Shown in pieces: positions 8,842 through 16,626 of a stretch of 34,269 nt of DNA. The stretch covers positions 1-34,269 of the forward strand of contig JAUCBJ010004699.1 of the NCBI GenBank assembly GCA_032718475.1. Reading direction: 5' to 3'. The position numbers were made by a program, and so were the translations under genes. A model generated the notes under the pieces. It had not been told where the DNA came from. It searched no databases and saw only the letters and a program-made list of their open reading frames with translations. Numbering within the stretch: the stretch's first letter is position 1; each line of letters begins with the position of its first letter. This DNA is from Nemertoderma westbladi (Eukaryota > Xenacoelomorpha > Nemertodermatida > Nemertodermatidae).

Positions 8842-8967
8842 GAAGAAGTAGGAAGGTTGTACCAAAAGGCCAGACTTGATAAAAATTTTCCCAAGAATAC
8901 TAATAATACTGATGTGGAAGAAGTAGAAAACCTTAGGGTAATATTTCTATTTCCCTTGGAAATATAG
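8842..8967 (+). pseudogene. Possible second exon of the recombinase-like gene
   Basis: Open from an acceptor-like TTTTGACAG (AG ends at 8841). It reads EEVGRLYQKARLDKNFPKN and on to a donor-like GGTAAT near 8938 or TAG 8965. The text is coding-like (KAR helix after the finger, as expected of the family), but there is no independent motif, and the phase does not match the donor at 8768. A G12 run (9031-9042) follows. Confidence 0.35.
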
Positions 8968-9098
8968 TGGAGGTTTAGTGATAGGTTTTACCTTTCAGAA
9001 TGTAATAGGATGGAGGGAAATCTGGGGGGAGGGGGGGGGGGGACAAAGTTATCCAAAAGCACAGGCCTATGACGTACTTAAAATCGCAAGCTATATAA

Positions 9099-9557
9099 AT
9101 GACCGAACCGGAAAAAAACATGAGGAATACACACTATGTAGATGAGTATTTATACAAGCTTAAGGAATTAGGAATGACTGCAGAGAGTATTAATTGTCCA
9201 TTAAAAAACTTAAAGAAGTACATGAAGTTCAGAATAAACAAGTAAGGCCACTTTAGAATAAAACCTGACTCATTGTGGGACCAATTTAAAGATTGTTTAG
9301 ATGCTCACCAAGCCTTCCAAAAGTCGAGTATTTCTAACCTCATAAGTAAGAGAATTATACAACGTAGGATAGAGGACTATGAAAAGTTTGTAGATAGAGA
9401 TCCACGAGAAACTATACGTATTATAACAGATAGTAATGTTAAGGAGCAAGTTGAATTAGCAAAACAAAATTTACTAAGCCAAAAACAAATAAATAGGACA
9501 GATTACCTTCTTGTTGTGAGCCCTTCTCTAAGTCTTGTTGTTCTTGTTGTTGCTTGA
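9099..9557 (+). pseudogene. Recombinase-like gene: core-binding region with in-frame stop
   Basis: One frame runs 9099-9557 with a single TAA at 9243. The first part (YVDEYLYKLKELGMTAESIN, then a KNLKKYMKF helix) resembles the SAM-like core-binding domain of tyrosine recombinases (FL..L...G....SI...L..L..). The second (9246-9557) is a long basic, helical linker (ISKRIIQRRIEDYEKF, QVELAKQNLLSQKQ). A GTAAGG at 9242 overlaps the stop and could be a splice donor, though no acceptor restores a good exon nearby. The last ~20 codons are low-complexity Leu/Val where the frame changes into the next ORF. Confidence 0.45.
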
Positions 9558-10470
9558 TGTGAGGTCCCTCATGGCCCCCCTTATGGTTCTAGAAGTACAA
9601 AGACCGATGGTTGTGAGCACTTTACAGCTTTCTGAGTTTCGTCGTGGGGGGCAACCTAAATTCTGTGGGGATGGTATACATGTTGTTGCTGAGTTGCTTG
9701 CCCATTTTGGCTTATCAGATGATCTCTATGATGAAACTTTATTCTATATTGAAAATATTAGACCTAAAATCGTTCGAATGCAACCCAAATCTGTAGATAT
9801 TGCTAATGATCTAAAATATGTCTTTCTAAATACAGTAGGTAAGCAATTCATTAGCCCTGGACAGGAATTAAAGAGACTTTACGACACATTCCCCGAAATT
9901 CCATACCACAATTTAACTCCTACGGCTTGTCGCAAGTTGTTAGAGACTGCAGCTATGGGTTTTGACGAAGAAACTCAGAAAGCTGCATCGTTCTATTTAG
10001 CACACTCAGAAAAAACCGCTTGCATAGACTCTAAGTTTGGGGTTAAAAATGTATTAGCTGCCCATAATGCTCTACATCAGCTCCTATTAACACCTCCAAT
10101 AACCCCCACTACACCAGATAGGCCAACTATCCCAACCTCCACAACACCAGATAGGCCAACTAATCCAACCTCCACAACACCAGATAGGCCAACTAATCCA
10201 ACCCCCACAACACCAGATAGGCCAACTAATCCAACCCCCACAACACCAGATAGGCCAACTAATCCAACCACCACAACACCAGATAGGCCAACTATTTCAA
10301 CTCCCACAACACCAGATAGTCCAACTATACAAACTCCACAAAGCCCACCAATAAAGGAACCTTATATAAAATTAACTGCCCATTCAAATGTATCACCACA
10401 AAAAATTGCCCCACCATTGGCAATCTATTATCCCCTCTGGCAGTCCCTAACTTCTGTGTGCATGTCCTAG
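9535..10470 (+). CDS. Tyrosine-recombinase-like C-terminal domain with Pro/Thr repeat tail
   Basis: 311 codons; homology probably starts near residue 30, so ATG 9535 is not secure. Residues ~100-175 read VFLNTVGKQFISPGQELKRL, then NLTPTACRKLLETAA with Arg133, then a YLAHSEKTA block with His157. This order (N-x-T-P-x-x-x-R-K, then H-S-x-x-T-A) matches the catalytic end of Crypton/YR-like metazoan transposon proteins. The nucleophilic Tyr expected some eight residues after the His is absent; Asp165 lies in its place (CIDSKF). The tail (residues ~190-270) is a TPDRPTNPTP-type repeat encoded by a 33-bp minisatellite. Most likely a catalytically dead transposon relic or a domesticated derivative. 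Confidence 0.5.
   Translation: MLFLLLLDVRSLMAPLMVLEVQRPMVVSTLQLSEFRRGGQPKFCGDGIHVVAELLAHFGLSDDLYDETLFYIENIRPKIVRMQPKSVDIANDLKYVFLNTVGKQFISPGQELKRLYDTFPEIPYHNLTPTACRKLLETAAMGFDEETQKAASFYLAHSEKTACIDSKFGVKNVLAAHNALHQLLLTPPITPTTPDRPTIPTSTTPDRPTNPTSTTPDRPTNPTPTTPDRPTNPTPTTPDRPTNPTTTTPDRPTISTPTTPDSPTIQTPQSPPIKEPYIKLTAHSNVSPQKIAPPLAIYYPLWQSLTSVCMS
10108..10338 (+). repeat. 33-bp coding minisatellite, 7 units
   Basis: Units of ACACCAGATAGGCCAACTAA plus TCCAACCCCCACA encode the 11-residue motif TTPDRPTNPTP. Outer units diverge (IPTS, ISTP, DSPTIQ), while central units are nearly identical. The frame is kept throughout because 33 is a multiple of three. Confidence 0.9.
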
Positions 10471-11020
10471 CTTTCTTACTCCCCCGAGATGGCTTGTAAC
10501 CTGTCATCTCTCCCTAACCAATTGGCAATGTATGTTGCCCCATGCGTTGGTAGGTGACATAATATTGGTAATGTCGCGTAGCCAACTGTAATTGGTAAAT
10601 CATCACTTTGCCCATTTTCTGCTGGGTAGTGCAGCGAATTGGATCCGCTAACAAAAGCTTTGCAGCTTATTTCCATGGGGGTCATTTATGTTACTTGGTT
10701 ACAAATACAGTACAATATGAAAATGGGCAATTGGGGCTTTAACTTTTATTGTCTTTTTTTCATATCAATTTTTTCATTCAAGTTTTTTCTCTTATTTATT
10801 AATAGCATTTGTAAATTTAACTGATATTTCCATTTTCTTTAATTTGAGAATTGCTTTTTTTAGTTTTTCCACCACTAAAAATGTAATAGTAAAAAATATG
10901 AGCTGAGATATGTCAATTAAAAATAAAGCAATAGTATAGTAAGTACCTAGTGAGACCTACATAAACTTTAATCTATCTGGCATGTAGGTCTTGATATGCA
11001 CTATTTAAGCATCTTAATTT
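10471..11020. other. AT-rich non-coding stretch
   Basis: The first 200 bp have repeated ATTGGCAATG/ATTGGTAATG-like words and balanced composition; the rest is T-rich. No gene or RNA seen. Confidence 0.4.
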
Positions 11021-11197
11021 CTATGTTTTTAAAAGCGAAACGTATTCTTGGATGGCATCTAACGATGTTAACATCTCTATTGTCATAGTTAGTAACTTAT
11101 TGACCCTTTCTTTAGTATCATTCAATTGATCCTGTAACTTTGCAGGAGGTTTTGACTGGATTCTATGGGAAAAACGTTCTGTGGAAACTTTTGACAT
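11021..11197 (-). CDS. 58-aa helical small ORF, unknown
   Basis: ATG 11197 to TAG 11021. The peptide begins MSKVSTERFSHRIQSKPPAK and continues with an amphipathic helix (LQDQLNDTKERVNKLL, TIEMLTSLDAIQEYV). Composition is unlike the translated AT-rich surroundings, with few Asn/Lys homopolymers and regular heptad hydrophobics, so it reads like a real small coiled-coil protein or exon. No family recognised. It lies between the recombinase-like gene and a piggyBac remnant, both on the other strand. Confidence 0.35.
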   Translation of the reverse strand: MSKVSTERFSHRIQSKPPAKLQDQLNDTKERVNKLLTMTIEMLTSLDAIQEYVSLLKT

Positions 11198-11779
11198 TGT
11201 AATTTGCTAATTTAAACAACATCAAAATTTGTTAAAGGGAAAAACTTTAATTACTTAAATACCTTGTTTACTAATATAGACTATGCCGAAAATCTATTAG
11301 GATTCAAGAGTTTACTATATCGCTGTATATGCAACAGCGCAAATATAAACGTGAAATAAACTTTACATAACAACTATATTAAATATACTGCGTAGACCAA
11401 AGATGTTGCTTATAAAATGCAAAAACAGCTATGATATAATACATTGAATCTACCTGAATAACTTAGAGATGTTACTTGTTGCTGTTATGCATATGTATGC
11501 TAATAATAAATCTATACTAAAATTGTACGTTGCATACTGTCACAACTGTATTATCCTTGTGCACCACCTAGTGGCCAGTATCTATCTAACAATTACAATA
11601 TACATTAGCCTTTATTTACTGGTAGATGGCTCAATCAATTGCATATTATATTTATTATTATAACATTGAACTTCAATTATAAAATACTGATAAGACAAAT
11701 GAAACTCAAAACCTTTTTCATTATTTATACTGTCTATCTTATTATACGAACCGCCCTTGCCCTCACCATCACATAATAG
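11198..11779. other. AT-rich non-coding stretch
   Basis: No supported gene. A plus-strand hydrophobic 64-codon ORF at 11469-11663 has AT-rich-by-chance composition and was not called. Confidence 0.4.
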
Positions 11780-12592
11780 ATCTCGCCAGACCTATACTTA
11801 ATTCTTAATTCTATATTCTTAAATATAACTGCCGACAATTTCTTCTCCAGTATCGCTCTTCTCAATGAGCTCCAAACTAATCGCCTAACTTATCTTGGGA
11901 CAATGTGGAAAAATAAACCTGAGCTCCCATCTGAGTTCGTTACTGCTAAAAGGCGTGTGGTTGAGTCAAGTTTATTTGGACATATAAACAAGACAACCAT
12001 TGTTTACCATGTTCCTAAAAAGGGCAAAACTGTCACACTTATATCGAATATGCACCACGACAATGAGGTTGAAACCACTGGTATTAAGAGACCAGCCATA
12101 GTACTCGATTATAACGCATCAAAGTGTGGGGTCGACACCATGGATAAGAGGGTGTCATTGAGTTCTGTCCGCCTCGCCACTAGGCGCTGGCCTACAAAGT
12201 TACTCTACACCATTATAGACGTTGCTGCCATTGCAGCATACGTTATATATAACTTGAAGTTCCCTTCAATTCGTGGGAAAGCTAAAACTCGACGTATGTT
12301 CCTATTGAATGTATCTCGTGAACTGATTAATGATTCAATCTCAGTAAGAAAGGTAATAGGCAATATCCCGTCTCCATCTGCTGCAATTATAAACATTGTA
12401 CAGGGAAATCCTTCCGCAGTTGAATCTGGACACCAGTGTCGATGTGAGCAACAAAAGTGCGGACTGAAAACAGCACTAGTTTGCTCCAGTTGCTCTAAAT
12501 ACTCCTGCAAGAACCACTCCAAGAAAACAAGAGTTGAATCAATCACCTGCAGTCTTGTGGTCCGCAGCAGTAATTACAGTATGAACATGTAA
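11780..12592 (+). pseudogene. piggyBac transposase, C-terminal half
   Basis: Open frame from after TAG 11777 to TAA 12590. Homology begins at NITADNFFSS, with the second catalytic Asp at codon 11834, and continues through LTYLGTMWKNKPELP. It contains CGVDTMDKRV (third Asp) and the RRWPTKLLYTIIDVAAIAAY block. It ends in a Cys-rich zinc domain (CRCEQQKCGLKTALVCSSC, then CKNH). The N-terminal half with the first Asp is missing, and the 11780-11824 lead-in looks degenerate, so the gene is truncated and inactive. It is clearly distinct from the intact piggyBac gene at 14362. Confidence 0.85.
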
Positions 12593-12860
12593 TAATATAT
12601 ATGTATAATATATTATATTTTATAATATTATATAATAATGAAAATATATTATAATAATATAATATAATAATAATAAATAATATATTATATATATTAAATA
12701 TATTATTTATAATTTATTTTTTATTATATATTATTATATTATATTATTTATATTATATAATAATAATATAATATAGTAATATAATATGATATATTATAAT
12801 ATAATATATTTAATAAACTATAATGTATTAATAACTATAATTATAATAATTTTATCATTT
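12593..12860. repeat. AT-only (TA/TAA) simple-sequence tract
   Basis: Almost pure A/T with TATTATA, ATAATA and TATAT words on both strands, immediately after the piggyBac remnant. Confidence 0.9.
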
Positions 12861-12994
12861 ATTTGTGCAATAATGATAATATAATGTTTCGTATTGTGCA
12901 GAACTAGACCTCAAGGCCTCGTTGGCGGCTCCTTAACCAACTTTTCATATTAATTCTAATTGAATATAGTAAAATGTATAGCTTGGTCATTTTC

Positions 12995-13046
12995 TGACCC
13001 ATCCGCTGTTAATGAATACGTGACCCATCCGCTCAGGCTGGGTTAA
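12995..13046 (+). mobile_element. Possible right terminus of the truncated piggyBac element
   Basis: Two copies of TGACCCATCCGCT (12995-13007 and 13021-13033, 26 bp apart) precede CAGGCTGGG and TTAA (13043-13046). Subterminal repeats followed by GGG-TTAA fit a piggyBac-type end, and it lies 450 bp after the stop of the transposase remnant on the same strand. No left end beginning TTAACCCAGCCTG was found. Confidence 0.35.
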
Positions 13047-13253
13047 CCTTACTAAAATATGGTTATGGGGGTTTTCTAGGTCGGCGAACTCATTTCCGAT
13101 ATTAGTTTTTACGTTTAACATAATCTGAATATCTAAATAATAATCTAAATATGAGTGACTATTTATCTAGAAAACCGTTTTAATTTCAATCAAAATTGGT
13201 ACATCGTTAGATGACCAGAATATAATATCGCATGCATACTTTCATATTCAAAT
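13047..13253. other. AT-rich spacer
   Basis: Nothing recognised. Confidence 0.4.
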
Positions 13254-13794
13254 TTAAACTTTCAAATGAAAATATGAAGCGCCTGTCTTTATGTTGATCT
13301 TTTTGCAATGTTTTTGTTGGAAAATATGAAAACTGCAAAAAAAACTAAAAATTTCTAAATATGTACCAAATACACCAAACTGGTTCATTTTACTAAAATC
13401 CTCCAGACTTATAGTGAACTTCTTCAACCTTCTCATCTGACTTTTCTTCTTATTTGATGAACTACTTAGACTGCCTGACCTTCTTTTGGTATTTAAGATC
13501 TCTCCCCGTTTAGCCATCAGACCAGGATCCTCATTCAATCCCAGTTTCTTCAATATGAGTTGTTCTGCTGAGGCACCTCTGTTGTGAGAAATTACTGTGT
13601 ATGTAGTCAATGATAAACTTGAGTGTTTCTAGTGAGGTGAAGTTCGACTTAGAACACTTATTCCAAACTTTACTGTGAAGAGATTCATTTCGATTCTGAG
13701 TTTTCCCTGGTACAGCACGCATTTCTAACCCTATAATTCTACAAGTAGTATCATATTTCTGCATCTTTCTGCATTTCTTATATATCTTATACAT
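13254..13794 (-). pseudogene. Frameshifted C-terminal remnant with NESLHS motif
   Basis: Two minus-strand ORFs in different frames (13531-13794, then 13254-13610) read as one damaged protein. The first contains KTQNRNESLHSKVWNKCSKS. The second contains QLILKKLGLNEDPGLMAKRG and a Lys/Arg/Ser-rich tail. The order NxNESLHS-x-x-W-x-x-CPK-like, then LGL-x-x-x-G and a basic tail, is found at the C-terminus of uncharacterised transposase-like proteins abundant in invertebrate genomes. I cannot name the superfamily with confidence. At least one frameshift, near 13600. Confidence 0.45.
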
Positions 13795-13825
13795 TTCTGA
13801 TCAATTCTGCATTCTACATAGTGTT

Positions 13826-13917
13826 AGACCGGAGCTCCAGCTCTGGTCTGGATCCGGCCCGGAAAATGGTGCTCCGGTTCCGGTCCGGCTCCGGCAAAAA
13901 TAAGACCGGAGCTCCAG
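13826..13917. repeat. GC-rich CCGGAGCTCC repeat block (possible hAT-type end)
   Basis: AGACCGGAGCTCCAG occurs at 13826-13840 and 13903-13917, and between them lie CTCCGG/CCGGTCCGGCTCCGG words on both strands. It is sharply GC-rich against AT-rich flanks. Such blocks form the ends of some hAT elements; no partner end or 8-bp duplication was found. Confidence 0.4.
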
Positions 13918-14361
13918 TATAAAACTGTAAAAGACAGACAGAGACACACAATGCACAATGTACAATGCACAATCAGTTGTCCACAGTCACAGTCATCTAG
14001 TCCATCATACACCATAGTACAGCTACACTGCCTATTGCTGTACTGGCCTACCAGGTGCCAGGCTGAGGCTACAAAGACAGGCCAGTCAGCAGTCAGTACA
14101 CTAGTACCTACAGTACTGCAGTACTATACTACCTACTCACTGTCAATGGCTAGCCTGTCTGCCTGTCACTAGTCTCGTACAGTAGTATTACTGTATTAGT
14201 ATACCTCTACATCCTGACATCTACAGATCTACTGGCAGATTGGCTGACTGGGTTGATCTTGATGCTATCAACCATTATTCTATTGCATCGTTGTTCTGTT
14301 CGATTTCTACATTCAATAATTTCTGCATTTTAGTTAATTTGTAATTCTTAATTCTTCAATT
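13918..14361. other. CAGTAC/ACTG-rich low-complexity stretch before piggyBac gene
   Basis: Dense short words such as CAGTC, CAGTAC, TACTGCAGTACT. A similar texture recurs at about 24,780-25,030. It may include the 5' leader of the piggyBac gene, but no TATA box or terminal repeat could be identified. Confidence 0.4.
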
Positions 14362-16140
14362 ATGTCAATAATGCCTATAAATCCCAGTAACTTTTACAAC
14401 AAACGTCGAAATGTTGTTCGAGTTACAACGATGGCGGAGGCTGTTGAGATTGTAGAGACAGATGACGTCGAAAAAATTGTTATTTTGCCACCCGAATCTG
14501 GTGACAAGGGAATTGATAGTGATATAGAAGTAGATGAAGACGCCAATGAGAAGACAATTGAAGTAGCTGGGGAATTGGAAGTAGAGATGGAAGACGATTT
14601 GGTCGATGCCGATTTTGACGAGGAAGAAGAGAAACAGCATTCAAAGAAATCGAGAAAACCAACATGGATAAAAGATGAAGCTAATCTTAAAACCATCCAT
14701 AAGGAATGTGCAGATAATCTTGCAGACAAGGAGCCACAACTGTTACTGAAGACACCTTATGAGTTGTTTTGTGAAATATTCGATGATGAACTAGTGGAAG
14801 AGATTCGGAGACAATCTTTGCTATATGCACATCGTGAAAAGAATTCACTGGATTATACAATTTCTAACAGAGAATTACGGCAGTTTATTGGAATTCTGCT
14901 TTTTTCTGGGTATCATTGGGTGCCATCAGAGAGTGATTATTGGTCGAATTCTCCAGATTTTCATGTTCAATTTGTGGCCCAAACCATGACGCGGAATCGT
15001 TTCCGTGCAATAAAGAAACATTTGCATTTGGCAGATAATAACCAGCTGGTTGAAGGTGACAAAGCTGCCAAAGTTAATCCCATTTACAAGCGTATAAATA
15101 AGAATTTGATAAAGTTTGGCATCTGTTGGGAGCAGTTGAGCATAGATGAATCCATGGTTCCTTACCGTGGACGCCACAGTGCTAGACAATACATCCGTGG
15201 AAAACCAATACGTTTTGGGTATAAGATTTGGATGCTGGCAGCACCCAATGGTTATCCATTGCATATGGAGATATACACTGGTAAAGACAGTAAACGTAAT
15301 AGGCCTCTTGGTGAGCATGTCACTAACACAATGCTATCTGTGGTTGAATCAGTTAGCAATCCTGCCAAGCATGAGGTGTTTTTTGACAACCTTTTCACTG
15401 GCTATGACCTGATGATGGATTTGGCTGATAAAGGGTGGCATGCTACTGGAACTGTACGTGAAAATCGAACCTGTGGGGGAAAGAATGTACTAACAGCTAC
15501 ATCACAATTCAAGAAGTTGGAGCGTGGCAAATATGAAGTGGCTAGCAATGGTTCACTGGCATTAGTGAAGTGGAATGACAATTCCACTGTACAAATGTTA
15601 TCTACCTGTCATGCAGTGACACCATTGCATTCTGCAAAGCGTCGTGTGAAAGGAGGGGTTATCAACGTTCCACAACTACATGCTGTTAGCATGTATAATC
15701 AGGGCATGGGTGGAGTTGATCTGATGGATCGTCTTCTTGGATCCTATCGCCCAACGATCACTGGCAAGAAGTGGTGGTGGCCCCTTTTCATAAATGCACT
15801 GAATGTGTCATTGGTAGCAGCATGGCGCATTCACACTACTATCCATGGTGGTAAGGATGCTGATAGTCATCTGTCCTTCCTATCTTCAGTAACTGTAACA
15901 CTTATGAGATATGATTCCAGCAAACGAATATCAACTAGTGGCGGCCATCACTATGATCTTCCGAATGATGTGCGATATGATGGTGTTGGCCATAATGCAA
16001 TCCCCACCACTCAAGGTCGATGTGTCTACTGCAAGAAGAATTGCAGGATAAAATGTGAGAAATGTGAAGTTCGTCTACACCATGATCGCAGTGCTGTTTG
16101 TTTTGAACTATATCATGACCTCAAGTATAAAGATCTCTAA
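14362..16140 (+). CDS. piggyBac transposase, apparently intact (592 aa)
   Basis: DDE/D cut-and-paste transposase inserting at TTAA. The length equals that of typical piggyBac transposases (~590 aa). N-terminus: acidic, low-complexity (~residues 25-95). Then the DDE_Tnp_1_7 core: PYELFCEIFDDELVEEI, the catalytic triad Asp262 (LSIDESMVPYRGR), Asp342 (EVFFDNLFTGYD) and Asp453 (GGVDLMDRLLGSYR), with a Trp-rich GKKWWWPLF after the third. C-terminus from Cys554: cross-brace zinc domain (CVYCKKNCRIKCEKC...HH...C...YH). No stops or frameshifts; all three Asp present. Start could be ATG 14362 or ATG 14431 (MAEAVEIVE). Flanking TTAA-ended inverted repeats for this copy were not securely found, so mobility is unproven. 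Confidence 0.92.
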   Translation: MSIMPINPSNFYNKRRNVVRVTTMAEAVEIVETDDVEKIVILPPESGDKGIDSDIEVDEDANEKTIEVAGELEVEMEDDLVDADFDEEEEKQHSKKSRKPTWIKDEANLKTIHKECADNLADKEPQLLLKTPYELFCEIFDDELVEEIRRQSLLYAHREKNSLDYTISNRELRQFIGILLFSGYHWVPSESDYWSNSPDFHVQFVAQTMTRNRFRAIKKHLHLADNNQLVEGDKAAKVNPIYKRINKNLIKFGICWEQLSIDESMVPYRGRHSARQYIRGKPIRFGYKIWMLAAPNGYPLHMEIYTGKDSKRNRPLGEHVTNTMLSVVESVSNPAKHEVFFDNLFTGYDLMMDLADKGWHATGTVRENRTCGGKNVLTATSQFKKLERGKYEVASNGSLALVKWNDNSTVQMLSTCHAVTPLHSAKRRVKGGVINVPQLHAVSMYNQGMGGVDLMDRLLGSYRPTITGKKWWWPLFINALNVSLVAAWRIHTTIHGGKDADSHLSFLSSVTVTLMRYDSSKRISTSGGHHYDLPNDVRYDGVGHNAIPTTQGRCVYCKKNCRIKCEKCEVRLHHDRSAVCFELYHDLKYKDL

Positions 16141-16384
16141 GCAAACTATTACTATTTTGTAATATATACAAGTATTTTTATTGTTTTTGTGTTATTTTTC
16201 AATTATACAGAGTACAGTACAGTTTATATTATATCCTCTGGTATTTTACATATTTCATACAATACATATGTCTGTACTTGTCATATACACAATCTAATGA
16301 TGATTTAATACGATCTAATAATGATGTAATGGTTTTTAATGCTTATAACTATGCTGTTTATTAAAAATGTTATAAATATTTACT
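16141..16384. other. 3' non-coding DNA after piggyBac ORF
   Basis: AT-rich, with no clear poly(A) signal and no GGG-TTAA end of the transposase's own element recognised. Confidence 0.4.
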
Positions 16385-16443
16385 TTGTCTGTTTAACAGC
16401 CAATGTTCCCATATGGGAACATACACTCCCTGAGTCAAATAGT
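16385..16443 (+). mobile_element. Left part of a piggyBac-like short element split by a retrotransposon
   Basis: TTGTCTGTTTAACAGCCA (16385-16402) aligns at 12 of 18 positions with TTAACCTTTTACCTGCCA, the reverse complement of 21830-21847. It is followed at once by a perfect 20-bp palindrome ATGTTCCCATATGGGAACAT (16403-16422). GCCA-plus-palindrome next to a TTAA end is a piggyBac-type design. The segment ends with GTCAAATAGT (16434-16443), repeated exactly at 21723-21732. Confidence 0.45.
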
Positions 16444-16626
16444 CTTGTTTAATTACAGAATATTAAAAACTTTCAAAAATGCACACATAAAACAACACCA
16501 ATCACCTATTTACATTGAACAAACAATTAAGATGGAGCGGGAAATTTAAAAAGTTTAAAGTTTAAGTATTTAACAGTCTGAACCCGCTACCTACCAACTA
16601 CACTGATACCTCCCCGGCCCCTCAAC

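Noticed and set aside
13951-14172. 73-codon plus-strand ORF in the CAGTAC-rich stretch
   Set aside because: Low-complexity Ser/Tyr/Leu translation of short repeats.
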